From Lathyrus oleraceus (Eukaryota; Streptophyta; Magnoliopsida; Fabales; Fabaceae), in contig NC_066579.1 in NCBI RefSeq assembly GCF_024323335.1, forward strand, positions 242,271,652 through 242,335,651: 64,000 bases of DNA, written 5' to 3'. Below the pieces are notes generated by a model that did not search any database, was not told the DNA's origin, and worked only from the letters and a program-made list of their open reading frames with translations. Every line of letters begins with the position of its first letter. Positions within the stretch are counted from its first letter, which is position 1. Shown in pieces: positions 34,096 to 45,400 of the stretch. The translations under genes and the position numbers were made by a program.

Positions 34096-35160
34096 ATGGA
34101 TTGTGGACGAAGGAACACTAAGAAGTACAATTTCAGATGTCCGGATTTGAAAGACTTGAGGAAACTATCATCATTTGTAGTTGATCCCTTGGATTTCAAT
34201 CAATGCCATGTGAAGCTTTTATTCGTGTCGTCTATTGAAGTTGTGGAAGGAATCTTGAGTGTCTTGGTCCAGTTTTATGATCCTCTATATCGGTGCTTCA
34301 CTTTTCCTGATTATCAACTCATGCCCAGGTTGGAAGACTACGCCTAAATCCCAAGTCATAGTTGATGCTCTTCATTGGAAGAAATCTGAGATTGATGCTA
34401 ATATGGCGAAGAAAAGAGGAATCTGAGGGATAACTTCTGAATTTCTCATTGGTAGAGTTACTGCTTTTGCTCAAGCTGGTAGCATGGATGCTTTTCAAGC
34501 CATCTTTGTATTTCTCATCTATGGTTTAACATTGTTCCCTAACATTGACAATTTTGTTGATGTTAACGCCATTAGAATATTTTTGATTGGTAATCTTGTT
34601 CCGACTTTGTTGGGTGACACCTATTTCTCTCTACATTTAAGGAATTCTAAGGGTGGAGGAACCTTTGTACGTTGCATCCCTCTTCTATACAAGTGTTTTA
34701 TTTCGCACTTGCCGCAGACGTCAGTCTTCTTGGAGAACAAGCAATGCATATGGTGGTCTCAGAGACTTATGTCTCTCATTAATAATGATATTACTTTGCA
34801 TGATTCTACATTTAATGGCTTGGAGGTTATTGACAATTGTGGTGAATTCTCTAATGTGCCTATTATTGATACACAAGGAGGAATCAATTACAACCCTGCT
34901 TTGGCTGATCGTCAGCTTGGGTTCCCCTTAAAGGATAAACCTAATAACGTTCAGTTAGAGGGCATGTTCTATCAAGAGGGTAAAGATCCCCAAAATTTTA
35001 AGAGTGGAATGGTGCATGCTTTTCACAATGTTCATAGAAAGGGAAGAGTCGAGCTTGGTCCGTGCAATTGTGTAGCTTTTGAAGTCTACACTACTTGGGT
35101 GAAGAAGAAAGCTTTGGAGCTTAAGATGTTGTACGCTTGTGAAAGACCTGTGACTATGGT
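34096..35160 (+). pseudogene. Og7: broken Ogre ORF1
   Basis: The first part, 34096-34347, reads MDCGRRNTKKYNFRCPDL and FTFPDYQLMPRLEDYA, then stops. The second part, 34484-35160, is in another frame: LIYGLTLFPNIDNF, NLVPTLLGDTYFSLHLR, GGINYNPALADRQLGFPL. It aligns throughout with Og6 ORF1. The frame runs on to 35230, but the last ~22 residues are translated from the Og8 leader, because homology switches strand at 35160-35163. The coiled-coil C-terminal part is therefore missing. ORF1 function is unknown. Confidence 0.82.
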
Positions 35161-35162
35161 TG

Positions 35163-35450
35163 TGACATCATTAACCCAACATGACCTCCACCAAGTGAAT
35201 GGACTCGCAAGTCAACTTGCTAAGGAATAAGTCCACACAAGTCGACGAGACTATGCCATTCTCCTATCATAGGATGCACTCGAGTTCGGGTATAGAACTC
35301 ATCTCACAGAGATCACCAAGCAAGCAAGCAATTGATATATCAAGCAAATCAATCATTACAAACAATACAGTAATCCCAAATTGTACAAAAATATGTCATA
35401 AACAATATATCACAACAATTGTGAAAAGTAGGCAAACCCACTCAGATAAA
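35163..35450 (-). mobile_element. Og8: leader fragment next to the left LTR
   Basis: This is nearly identical to 56601-56891, the leader beside the other Og8 LTR. It shows that the left LTR has internal 5' sequence, not genomic DNA, on its downstream side. It is truncated at 35163 by the joint to Og7. Confidence 0.85.
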
Positions 35451-35468
35451 TCCCCAGCAGAGTCGCCA
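35451..35468 (-). other. Primer binding site beside the left Og8 LTR
   Basis: In element sense it reads TGGCGACTCTGCTGGGGA, six bases from the LTR end, identical to 56892-56909. Confidence 0.85.
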
Positions 35469-36519
35469 CTTTTCTGTAGCGGTGTATTCGTCATTTTATG
35501 ATTTATTGACTAAATCAAAAGCAAAGCATACAAAGATAGAGTCGCCACCGCACTTCTATTTATCCAAAGGAATGGCTAGAAAGCGAACAAAAGCCTAAGA
35601 AGTTTTACAAAGAAAACTAATAAAAAGGGTACAGAGATCGGGGTAAGGGGGTAATTATGTTGTGGGAAGGTGTTAGACACCCACAATATCCTAGGTACTC
35701 CTAGGGAACCTCTTTTCATAACTTGTTGTAAAATTATTTGTTTATGAAATATTTTTGTGCAAACATTGATTGTAGAGATGAGAGAAGAATATACAATTTT
35801 TATTATTTGTGTTTGGATGGAAGAATCCATTGCCTACGTACCTTTTCATGAAAGATAAGGATCAAAACGCCGTAGTTCGGCTAAAAGATTTCCAAAAAGT
35901 AAGTGGATTGATTTTAAACAAAATCCCTAAGGTCTTTCATTATCCACGGGAGAAAACTCGACCTATACAACCACAAGTCCACCATGTGAGAACAGCTTCA
36001 ACTTGCTAGTGAGGGACCATGCCCTATAATAAGCAAGGAAGTCTTACAATTCAATCACTAAGGACAAAAGGTGAGATTCACATCAACCACTAAGATAATT
36101 GAGATCTATGGCTAATGTATGAAAACTTATCAAGAAGTGGACAAGGGCCACAAAACAATTGAATGAGTGAAATTAACCAATTATGAGTATTCACAAAAAC
36201 AAGTCAAAAGTTGACATTAAGTTTAATTCAGAAGAAGTATTGTGAAAATGAAGTTTGAAAATCAGAGGCTTAAGGCCTAGGTTTCTAGTTTTGAAAACAA
36301 GTGAAAATGTTTGCACAAATGTTTTTCTGGTTTTTGGGTTAAGGATTAAAAGTAAGGTTCAAAGTTATGCACAAAAGGGTTAAGGTTGAGGGAACAAAGC
36401 CACAAGAATAGGAGTTGCTTTCTCGAGATCATAGAGATGATCCAAGGAAGTTCCTTTGGAATAAGGCAACACAAAGCAATAAGCAAGTAAAGCATGGTAT
36501 CAGAGACAACCAACATAAA

Positions 36520-36740
36520 TGGAAACCAGATGCCAATCAATGGACTTATACCAGACTCACAAAACCAAGAAAACATGGAAACCAGGTGCCAATCAATGGA
36601 CTTACACTAGCCTCACAAAGCAAAGAAAACATGGAAACCAGATGTCAATCAATGGACTTACACTAGTCTCACAAAGCAAAGATAGATACCAGATGCCAAT
36701 CTATGGACTTACACTAGTCTCACAAAGCAAATAAAACAAA
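36520..36740. repeat. Tandem repeat of ~56 bp, about four copies, in Og8 LTR
   Basis: Units contain 'ccagatgccaatcaatggac' and 'ttacactagtctcacaaagc'. The sister LTR has the same array at about 57961-58185. Confidence 0.88.
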
Positions 36741-39700
36741 TGCAATAAGCAAGAGGAAACAAGTTGCCAATAAATGGTCTTACACTCGACTCCAAGGAAA
36801 TGGAATGCCAATCAATGGTCTTAGTTCCAACTCCTACCAGATCACAGGAAACAAATGCGAATAGCTGGACTTACAATTGACTCCTCAATGGACAAAACAA
36901 AATGTCACAAAGTATGAACAATGATCATGAAATGATATACAATTAATGAAACAAATGCTCAAAGGCACACACGAACAATTATGCACAGATGGACAAATAA
37001 GCAAACAAACAGTCAATTGTCACACTATATACACAACCAAGGGGCTCAAGCAAGGTTGGGCTTTAGTCAAGGGGTCATATCGACCTTGACAAACAAGCCA
37101 AATACTGGAATGGGTAGTCAGGCTCTTAACCTCTAACATTGAGAGTTAGGGTGAGCAAATGAAATGGGAGATGAGGGTTAGACCTCATAGGTCTTAACCC
37201 TGGCCTGGGTGAGCTTGAGACAATAAAAGTGTGGGATTCCAGAATGGGGAACTCTATTCCACATGACTGACACAACAAGAGTTTAGGTTTTTATTCAAAA
37301 TGCATCAACACTTGGTGTGAGCAAGATGAATGACTCAGCAGAATAGCAGGGGATGGATTACACATCCCTTTTATCTGCCAATTGCCTCTTAAGAGGACTT
37401 AACCTGCTTGGCACAAAATTAAACAAGCAAAAACATGGCCTCTTAAGGAGGGCTTCAGACAGGTGCCTACCAAATAGTAGGTCTTCCAGACTACATGAAG
37501 TTAAGAAATTTACCTAAGTGGTATGCCAACCACGAGCAAAGCAAAGCAACTCAAGTAATGAGTTAAAGCTACTAAAGTACCTGTAAGAAAAGCTAAACCA
37601 GTCAATATTTACATTCAGACAAATAAAACAATCAACAACAGTCAGACAACCAATCATCAGACAACAATGGTGCAAGGCATAAGGTGCAAGCAAACTAAAT
37701 TGATTCACCATCCACAAGACCTACAAAACAGCAAGGTTAGTCAACCAAAATAACTTGTATCTCAAATGATGAGATCATACCAACCAATGTGGCTAATTGC
37801 TTGAAACCTGAAATGCACAGCTCAAAATGTGAGTCCAAACCCCTAAGGCAAAGCCTAGGGTCAAAAGTGAAGAAAAAATTCAAAACAAAAGCTAAAACTC
37901 AACATGAATCACATTTAAACAATCATGAACATGTCCTAAAAAGGACCAAATCAAAATCAACAAGCAAATTCAATTCATGACCATGAGAAGGCAAGGCAAG
38001 CAAAAGGTGCATACAATTGATCATCAAGAAGGAAAATTCCACATCAAAACAGAAATGATTCAAATGATTCTGGAAAATTTTATGAGCATTCAACATATCA
38101 CACACAATCAACATACAAAAAATCAGAATCATCATAATTCAAATGACATGGATACAAAAATGCACAAGCTAGACATCCTATTGTGTGACACAAATTGTCA
38201 CACCTAAAGTACATGTGTCCCAAACAGAGAAGGAAATAGAAAAATATGCCAAATAAAATCACACAAATCCATCAACATGTTAAGAATCATCATGCAAAAT
38301 TTCATGGCCATTGGATCAATATCAAGCATTTCACAATGGAAAGAACAAGGCAATGTCACAAAAGCACACATGTTTACATAGTCTAACACAATTCAAAATC
38401 TAGCCAGGCACAATTCCAGAAATTTGCATCAAAAAATAGAAGACAATCACATGATCATGTAGCAAAAAATCAGGAATTAATTGGATCATTTTTCAATTTA
38501 TTATACATTTTCAAAGTTGGAAAAAATTTTAAATGAAATATGGATCATGTACATATGGAAATTGGAGGGAAAATGAATGAAGGAAATAATTTGAAACAAA
38601 TACTGCCAGCCAGGATCGAAGCATGTCCGCTGGAAAAAAGAAAATAAAATGCAAAATGCCATCACCAGGGATCGAATGGAAGGAGCGTATGTTAAAACGT
38701 TGTGCTTCATTTAACAGCGTGGCGCTACAGTGGCGGTCAAGGAGTATGCGTGGCAAGTCAAAAGGACGCTGGCCAATGGAAAGGCCAGCGAAGCGCTCGC
38801 GTGGCATGCCAACGTACAAAACCCTAGCGCCAGCAACATAAGTTGCAGACGGCGACGGCTAGGAGGAAACAACCGTCTTCCTCGCGAAGACGGCGAAGCA
38901 ACAGTGCTCAACTCCAAATTTTTTTGCAAAATTTCAAAATTAATACACCATTGGAACGCTCATGGCACGAGGATTACAGATCAACCGAAATTTAAGCCTA
39001 AATCATCATCAATTATAAGAATCGAAGCAAAACAAGTCATGCATTCAAAACTTCAATCAAGCATATCTCACTCAATAATGCACCATTTCACATGAAATTT
39101 CCATCAGATTTATCAGCAACGCAAGATCTACACTATCATGTCAATGGATTTAGGAATTATGAGATTCAAAAACTTGACCTCTTGAAGAGCATCTTCTTGA
39201 AATGCACGATTCAAAGCCTGGCAAGCTGCAGATCCACTCCTATATTGATGTCTTGAAGCTTAGTGCAATGATTGAGGCTTGGCAAGTGCTAAATCCAGTT
39301 CAAATTTCCATTTCCATCTTCACCTTCATGAACTTGCTATGCTTGATTTTTGCTCGAATTTACTGATCCAAGGCTTGATCTACACCAAATCCACACCAGG
39401 GAACAAGAATATGGAAGAAGATTGCAATGTTATGTGAATAAAATTTGAATTATGATTGAGAGAAAATTTTGGAGGGAGAGAGAATTTGGATCTAGAAATG
39501 GTTAAAATCCCCAAATTCTGTTATGATTATGATATATATATATATATGTTATACTAATCACACTGAAAATGTTAATTAGCAATGGTTAAGTGGAATTAGA
39601 AAAAATAAGGTGTTTGATCAAAACTTGAAAATTGGAGGGTGCATGGAGAGTTGGACGTGAACAGTGCTAAATGCATGATCATTTTCACTTAGAAACCTCT

Positions 39701-40264
39701 AATAAACACAATGGCAATGGTGATTTGTGCCCATGATGCACCAATTTTAAATTGGCCATTTTCCCTCCAAAATAGGTATGAACATGCATATGATCATATG
39801 ATGAGTTTTCATGCAATGTGATGAGTGTTTTGAAAAGTTCATGTCATGAGAAGTATTTTAGAAAAAGAGGCACCAAATTTGGAGTTATGAATCAAAAGTT
39901 ATGGCCATTTGAAATCCCATGCACACTTGGCAATGATTGGATCATACCTCCTCAACCATTCATCAGATGCTCAAAATCTTGGACATTTTGGAAATGGGAG
40001 AGAAAGATCTACAACTTTCATGTTCAACAAAATTTTATTTGAAGCTTTTTCGATGTTGGAAAGTTGAGTTGAAGTTGGACCAAAAACTTTCCATTTTTGG
40101 AAACTTGAAATTATAGGTCACTTTCCATTTTTGGAAACTTTTGACTTGGCTTCAAATTCTTCAATGTTGATATTTGACATGATGAATAAGCATTTTTTGA
40201 ACATGAATGGGATGAAGAAACTCAATTTCTCAATTCAAAACCCACAGTTGTCTTTCAGTTGACT

Positions 40265-40269
40265 GTATT
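40265..40269. repeat. Target site duplication of Tk1, left copy (GTATT)
   Basis: GTATT precedes the TGTAACACC start of Tk1 and recurs at 48901-48905. The uninterrupted site, with one GTATT, is at 61701-61705. Confidence 0.95.
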
Positions 40270-40400
40270 TGTAACACCCCGATAAAAATAAGATAATTAT
40301 TTAATTTAAGTTAATATTATATTTATTAATTTAATTAAATAATTGGAATTATTGGAATATTATTATTATTATTATTATTGGAATAATAATTATTGGAAAA

Positions 40401-40409
40401 TATATATAA
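40401..40409 (+). promoter_or_regulatory. TATA box of Tk1
   Basis: TATATATAA lies in the AT-rich LTR head; transcription would start near 40430. The position implies a very short U3 and a long R-U5, consistent with a poly(A) signal near the far end of the LTR. Confidence 0.65.
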
Positions 40410-40851
40410 GTTGGAAATAAGGAAAAAAGAGTTCCATTTTGGTAAAAAGAGTTTTCACGTGAAAGCAGAGAAGCGGCTGAAAAGAGGAAAAGGGCAAAGA
40501 GGCAGAGCAAGAGGAAGAAGGTTGGAGAAGAGAAGAGCTTGAGGCTAAAGGATTGCCGGATTAACTCAGGTAAGGGGGGTTTATCGTCGTTTAATGGGTA
40601 TTATGGGTTAACATGTAATGGGTAGTGATAAGCCGTTGATTTGACCCTAATTGGATTATGAATGTTGAAAAATTGTGATGAATAGATGATGTGAAAACTG
40701 TAATTGAATCTGTATTTGTGTGAGTTGTGCTTTCCCGAACGTATAGCTTTTTACGGAATCGGAATCGGAGGTCCGGAAGTCCTCCAACGGCGGAAAATGC
40801 GGAGAATTCTGCATTCTGCTCCGTGTTAGCGCAGGAACAGCTTTCTGTCTT

Positions 40852-41111
40852 GCGTTAACCGGTTAACCCAGGGTGTTAACCGGTTAACACTGTTAGGAAT
40901 TGTGAGGTATTGCTGTTTTGCTTGCGTTAACCGGTTAACCCAGGGCGTTAACCGGTTAACACTGTTGTGGGTTGTGAAAATATTGCTGTTCTGTCTGCGT
41001 TAACCGGTTAACCCAGGGCGTTAACCGGTTAACACTGTTGAATTTTGCCAGAAAGCGTGTTCTGTGCTGCGTTAACCGGTTAACCCAGGGCGTTAACCGG
41101 TTAACACTGTT
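40852..41111 (+). repeat. Array of eight GTTAACCGGTTAAC palindromes in four ~72-bp units
   Basis: Units start at 40852, 40924, 40997 and 41069. Each contains two perfect 14-bp palindromes split by ~9 bp (CCAGGGCG-like), then ACTGTT. The spacers between units are unrelated or weakly related, so the 43-bp core is kept while the spacers drift. Each palindrome holds GGTTAA in both directions, the core of the GT-1 box II element bound by trihelix factors; that link is an inference. Confidence 0.9.
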
Positions 41112-41398
41112 GGAAAAGTGAAAAATTAATATTTTAATGTTGTGAACATAATTGGTGATTGGCCTATATCGGTGTGTGATATAGTAGGGATTATTTCTCG
41201 TTGTTTTGAGTAGGATAGGTATTAGTAGAGTGTGCTAATACTGTGACTGAATTATTTGGCATGACATGATATAATTATGTGATAAATATGCTGATGATGT
41301 GTGAAAATATGCATAATGTTGTGAATGTATATATTATGTATGTAATTGTGGATGGACTGTTTTATGGCTTAGAGTGTGAGCATATGTCCATTGTGGAT

Positions 41399-41598
41399 TG
41401 TTGTTGATGTTGCATGCTAGGTGATTTGGCATAGCATAATGTGGCCTTTATGGTGGTAGCTAATTCCCATGGTGAGGAATTAGTGATGTTAGTCATTTTG
41501 GACTGTTGTTGATGTTGCATGCTAGGTGATTAGCGTGCATAGCATGGCCCTTGGGGTGGTAGCTAATTCCCATGGTGAGGAATTAGTGATGTGAGTCA
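41399..41598 (+). repeat. 105-bp imperfect tandem duplication in Tk1 LTR
   Basis: Two copies share 'tgttgatgttgcatgctagg' and 'gtggtagctaattcccatgg', with the same start offset of 105 bp. Confidence 0.85.
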
Positions 41599-42180
41599 CT
41601 AGGTCTCAAATGAGTGGGACTAGTGAGCTTGGTAGCCGTACCTGGATTTGGTCGGTGAAGTTGAACTATATGTTCACGAATAGTCGGTACCGCATGCATG
41701 GAGTCTCATTGCATAGTGTATGTATGGCGTATAATATGAATGGATGTATTCCAATATTATAAGTGTGTTTTGTGTTGGTGTTGAGCATGAATTGAGATTA
41801 TACGTGTGCTTTATGTTGGTGTTGAGTATGATGTTTGAGTTGATGTGCCGTTACTGAATGTGTGCTATGATTAGGGTGATGAAATGTGTTAAATTACTTA
41901 ACATTGCATGATATTTTATAATGCTTATTATATCGATTGAGGAACTCACCCTTACAACTATTTTTCAGGTAACGAGCAGTGATTGGGTAGGAGCTAGTGC
42001 TTGAAGTCTAGTGTAGTTCCTTAGTGGGTCATGCTCTGGTAGATGTAACATCGGGATGGGATGTTTTAAATGTTTTATTGTTGGTTGTGAACCATTTTAC
42101 ATGTAATGTGTTACATGTTTTGCATGATTGACTTGATTTCTATCCGCTGCGTATTGTGCAAATGCTTTATGTTTTGAATT

Positions 42181-42186
42181 AATAAA
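42181..42186 (+). promoter_or_regulatory. Candidate poly(A) signal, Tk1 5' LTR copy
   Basis: AATAAA, 130 bp before the LTR end. The functional copy would be the 3' LTR one at 48766-48771. Confidence 0.45.
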
Positions 42187-42319
42187 AGAGCATGACAGTT
42201 ATTATTACTGAATGGTGTGAAGTGTTTGTGTGACACCCTTAATTGCATATTTACTCTGATTGATATATGTTGTTATTTAAATTAAATATTTGGGGTATTT
42301 TAGAAGGGTGTTACATTAG

Positions 42320-42332
42320 TGGTATCAAAGCA
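42320..42332 (+). other. Tk1 primer binding site (initiator tRNA-Met type)
   Basis: TGGTATCAAAGCA, four bases after the LTR. It matches the common plant PBS for initiator tRNA-Met (TGGTATCAGAGCC) with two mismatches. Confidence 0.8.
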
Positions 42333-42441
42333 TAGTCGGTCGAGTCGAGTCGTAATTATTCTGTTTTCCCTGTACGGGATAGGTGTTGTGTAACCCTATC
42401 AGTACTTATTGTTTTAGCTTGATTGGGTTTTCAGAATAGAG

Positions 42442-45400
42442 ATGGCTGGAAGAGGTAGAGACGATGCTGCGATTGCTGAGGCTCTGGGTATGCTAGCTGG
42501 AGTACTTGGAGGAAATCCGAATGTTGTGGGAATGGGAGCTGCTCGTCAACTGAGTGAGTTCCAGAAGAACAATCCTCCAATGTTCAAGGGAGCATACGAT
42601 CCAGATGGCGCTCAGAAGTGGTTGAAGGAGATTGAGAGGATCTTCCGAGTGACTGAGTGTGCCGAGAACCAGAAGGTCAGGTTCGGTACGCATATGCTGT
42701 CAGAAGAAGCAGATGATTGGTGGGTTGCTACCCGCACTGAGTTGGAAGCTGCTGGGAGTGCTGAGATCACTTGGGCGGTGTTCAGAGAGAGATTCCTGAG
42801 GAAGTACTTTCCAGAGGATGTCAGAGGAAAGAAAGAGATAGAGTTCTTAGAATTGAAGCAGGGTAACAGGTCTGTTACGGAGTATGCTGCTAAGTTCACA
42901 GAGCTGTCGAAGTATTACACTCCCTATGATGAGGCTACTGGGGAATTCTCAAAATGTGTGAAGTTTGAGAACGGGTTACGTCCCGAGATCAAGCAGGCTA
43001 TTGGGTATCAGCGGATTAGAGTGTTTTCTGATTTGGTTGACTGTTGCAGAATTTTTGAACAGGATACCAAAACCAGAGCGGAGAGCTATCAGCAGAGGGT
43101 TGATAGGAAAGGCAAGAATCAGAATGATCGTGGGAAGCCGTATGCAGTTGGCAAAGGTTTCCAGAGACAGAATGGGATGAGGAGACCTAGTGGGGGAGAC
43201 TCCAGTGCCCCTGCTAAGTGTTACAGATGTGGTCAGGCTGGACATCGTTTCCATGAGTGTACCAGTGCTGAGAAGAAGTGTTTCAAGTTTGGCAAAGGTG
43301 GTCACTTGGCTGCAGAGTGCCGGTTGAAGACTATGACTTGTTTCAACTGTGGAGAGGTGGGTCATATTAGCCCACAGTGTCCTAAGCCGAAGAGAGAGAA
43401 TCAGTCGGGAGGCAAGGTCTTTGCTTTATCGGGTTCTGAGACTTCTGCAGATGATCGTTTGATCCGAGGTACGTGTTATATTAATGGCTTTCCTCTTGTA
43501 GCTATTATTGACACAGGTGCTACTCATTCCTTTATATCTTTGGATTGTGCTGTGAAACTTAAGTTAGAGATATCTGAGATGCATGGAAGTATGGTGATTG
43601 ATACTCCTGCGAAGGGTTCAGTGACTACTACTTCAGTTTGTTTAAATTGTCCTTTGAGTATTTTTGGTAGAGACTTTGGAATAGACCTAGTGTGTCTTCC
43701 ACTAGTGCAGGTTGATGTTATCCTGGGTATGAACTGGTTGGTGTTTAACCGAGTCTATATCAACTGTTTTGATAAGACTGTGATCTTTCCTGAGATTGAG
43801 GAAGGAAAGAGTTTGTTTCTATCAGCAAGGCAGGTGAATGAGGCAGTAGTAGATGGGGCAGAGTTGTTTATGCTGTTAGCGACTTTGGAGGCTAAAGATA
43901 AACTGGTGATTTGCGATCTAGCTGTGGTGTGTGATTTTCCTGATGTGTTTCCTGAAGAAGTGAATGAATTACCGCCAGAGCGTGAAGTTGAGTTCTCGAT
44001 TGATTTGGTACCTGGTACTAGGCCGATGTCGATGGCTCCGTACCGTATGTCTACTGTTGAGTTAACTGAATTGAAGAGTCAGTTGGAAGATCTGTTGGAT
44101 AAGAAATTTATTCGTCCGAGTGTGTCACCGTGGGGTGCACCAGTGTTATTGGTTAAGAAGAAAGAAGGTACTATGAGGTTGTGTGTGGACTATAGGCAAC
44201 TGAATAAAGTGACGATCAAGAATCGGTATCCTTTGCCGAGGATTGATGATTTGATGGATCAGTTGGTTGGTGCGAGTGTGTTCAGTAAAATAGATTTGAG
44301 ATCAGGGTATCATCAGATACGTGTGAAAACTGAGGATGTTCAGAAGACTGCTTTTAGAACAAGGTATGGACATTATGAGTATTCTGTAATGCCTTTTGGT
44401 GTGACTAATGCGCCTGGAGTATTTATGGAGTATATGAATAGGATTTTCCATCCGTACCTAGATCAGTTTGTTGTGGTGTTTATTGATGATATTTTGGTGT
44501 ATTCGAAATCTGAAGAAGAGCATGCTGAGCATTTGAGGGTGGTTTTAGGAGTTCTACGAGAAAAGAAGTTATTTGCTAAACTGTCCAAGTGTGAATTTTG
44601 GTTAGAAGAGGTTAGTTTTCTTGGTCATGTGATTTCAAGAGATGGTGTTGCTGTTGATCCTTCTAAGATTGAAGTTGTATCTAAGTGGGAAGCTCCGAAG
44701 TCAGTTTCTGAGATAAGGAGTTTTCTTGGACTTGCGGGTTATTATAGGAAATTCATTGAGGGATTTTCTAAGTTGGCATTACCGTTGACGATGTTGACTA
44801 GAAAGGGGCAAGCTTTTGTTTGGGACTCAAAATGTGAAGAAGGTTTCCAAGAGTTAAAGAGAAGGTTGACTACTGCTCCTATTCTGATATTACCGAGTTC
44901 GTCGGAATCATTTGAGGTTTACTGTGATGCTTCATTGTTGGGTTTGGGTGGTGTGTTGATGCAGAATAAGCAGGTTATAGCTTATGCTTCGAGACAACTG
45001 AGGGTTCATGAGAGGAACTATCCGACACACGATTTAGAGTTGGCAGCCGTGGTATTTGTTCTGAAGTTATGGAGGCATTACTTGTACGGGTCAAGATTTG
45101 AGGTTTTCAGTGACCATAAAAGTTTAAAGTATTTGTTTGATCAGAAAGAGCTGAATATGAGACAGAGGAGATGGTTAGAGTTTCTGAAGGATTATGACTT
45201 TGGTTTGAATTACCATCCGGGTAAAGCAAACGTAGTGGCTGATGCATTGAGTCGGAAATCATTGCATATGTCTATGTTAATGGTTAAGGAATTGGATTTA
45301 ATTGAGCAGTTTAGAGACTTGAGTTTGGTGTGTGAGAGTACTCACAATAGTGTTAAATTGGGAATGTTGAAGTTAACGAGTGGTATTCTGGATGAGATCA

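Larger units (their letters stand above)
35475..40269 (-). repeat. Og8 left LTR, part 1
   Basis: It starts TGTAGCGGTG and is about 98-99% like 56916-61705 by eye. It carries the hairpin block at 35831-35860, the PBS-like decamer at 35538-35546, a ~56-bp tandem repeat, a GC-rich hairpin island near 38700-38900, and a TATATA run at 39531-39548 as a possible TATA region. ORFs such as the one at 38730-39095 are antisense to the element and exist only because the two LTRs are nearly identical. Confidence 0.88.
40570..41968 (+). other. Candidate 5' UTR intron inside the Tk1 LTR
   Basis: The donor is CAG/GTAAGG at 40567-40575 and the acceptor is TATTTTTCAG/GT ending at 41968, with a branch-point-like CTCAC 20-25 nt before it. 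The stretch before the donor (about 40450-40569) is purine-rich and AG-rich, like plant 5' UTRs. Removal would bring the TATA-proximal exon 473 nt from the gag start codon and would delete the palindrome array and the 105-bp duplication. The 3' LTR has the same signals (47155-48553). Splicing itself is an inference. Confidence 0.5.
40270..42315 (+). repeat. Tk1 5' LTR
   Basis: It runs from TGTAACACCCC to GGGTGTTACA. It contains an ATT microsatellite (~40362-40380), a TATA box 132 bp in, a purine-rich exon-like stretch, a candidate intron (40570-41968) with the palindrome array, a 105-bp duplication, and AATAAA at 42181-42186. Confidence 0.95.

Noticed and set aside
38730..39095. 121-residue ORF, also at 60171-60536
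   Set aside because: Antisense to the element, in a GC-rich patch of two nearly identical LTRs; no start context or domain supports a gene.
40852..41111. Regularly spaced palindromic repeats that resemble a CRISPR array
   Set aside because: Plant nuclear LTR context, only four units, repeats within an LTR duplicated at both ends, no cas genes.
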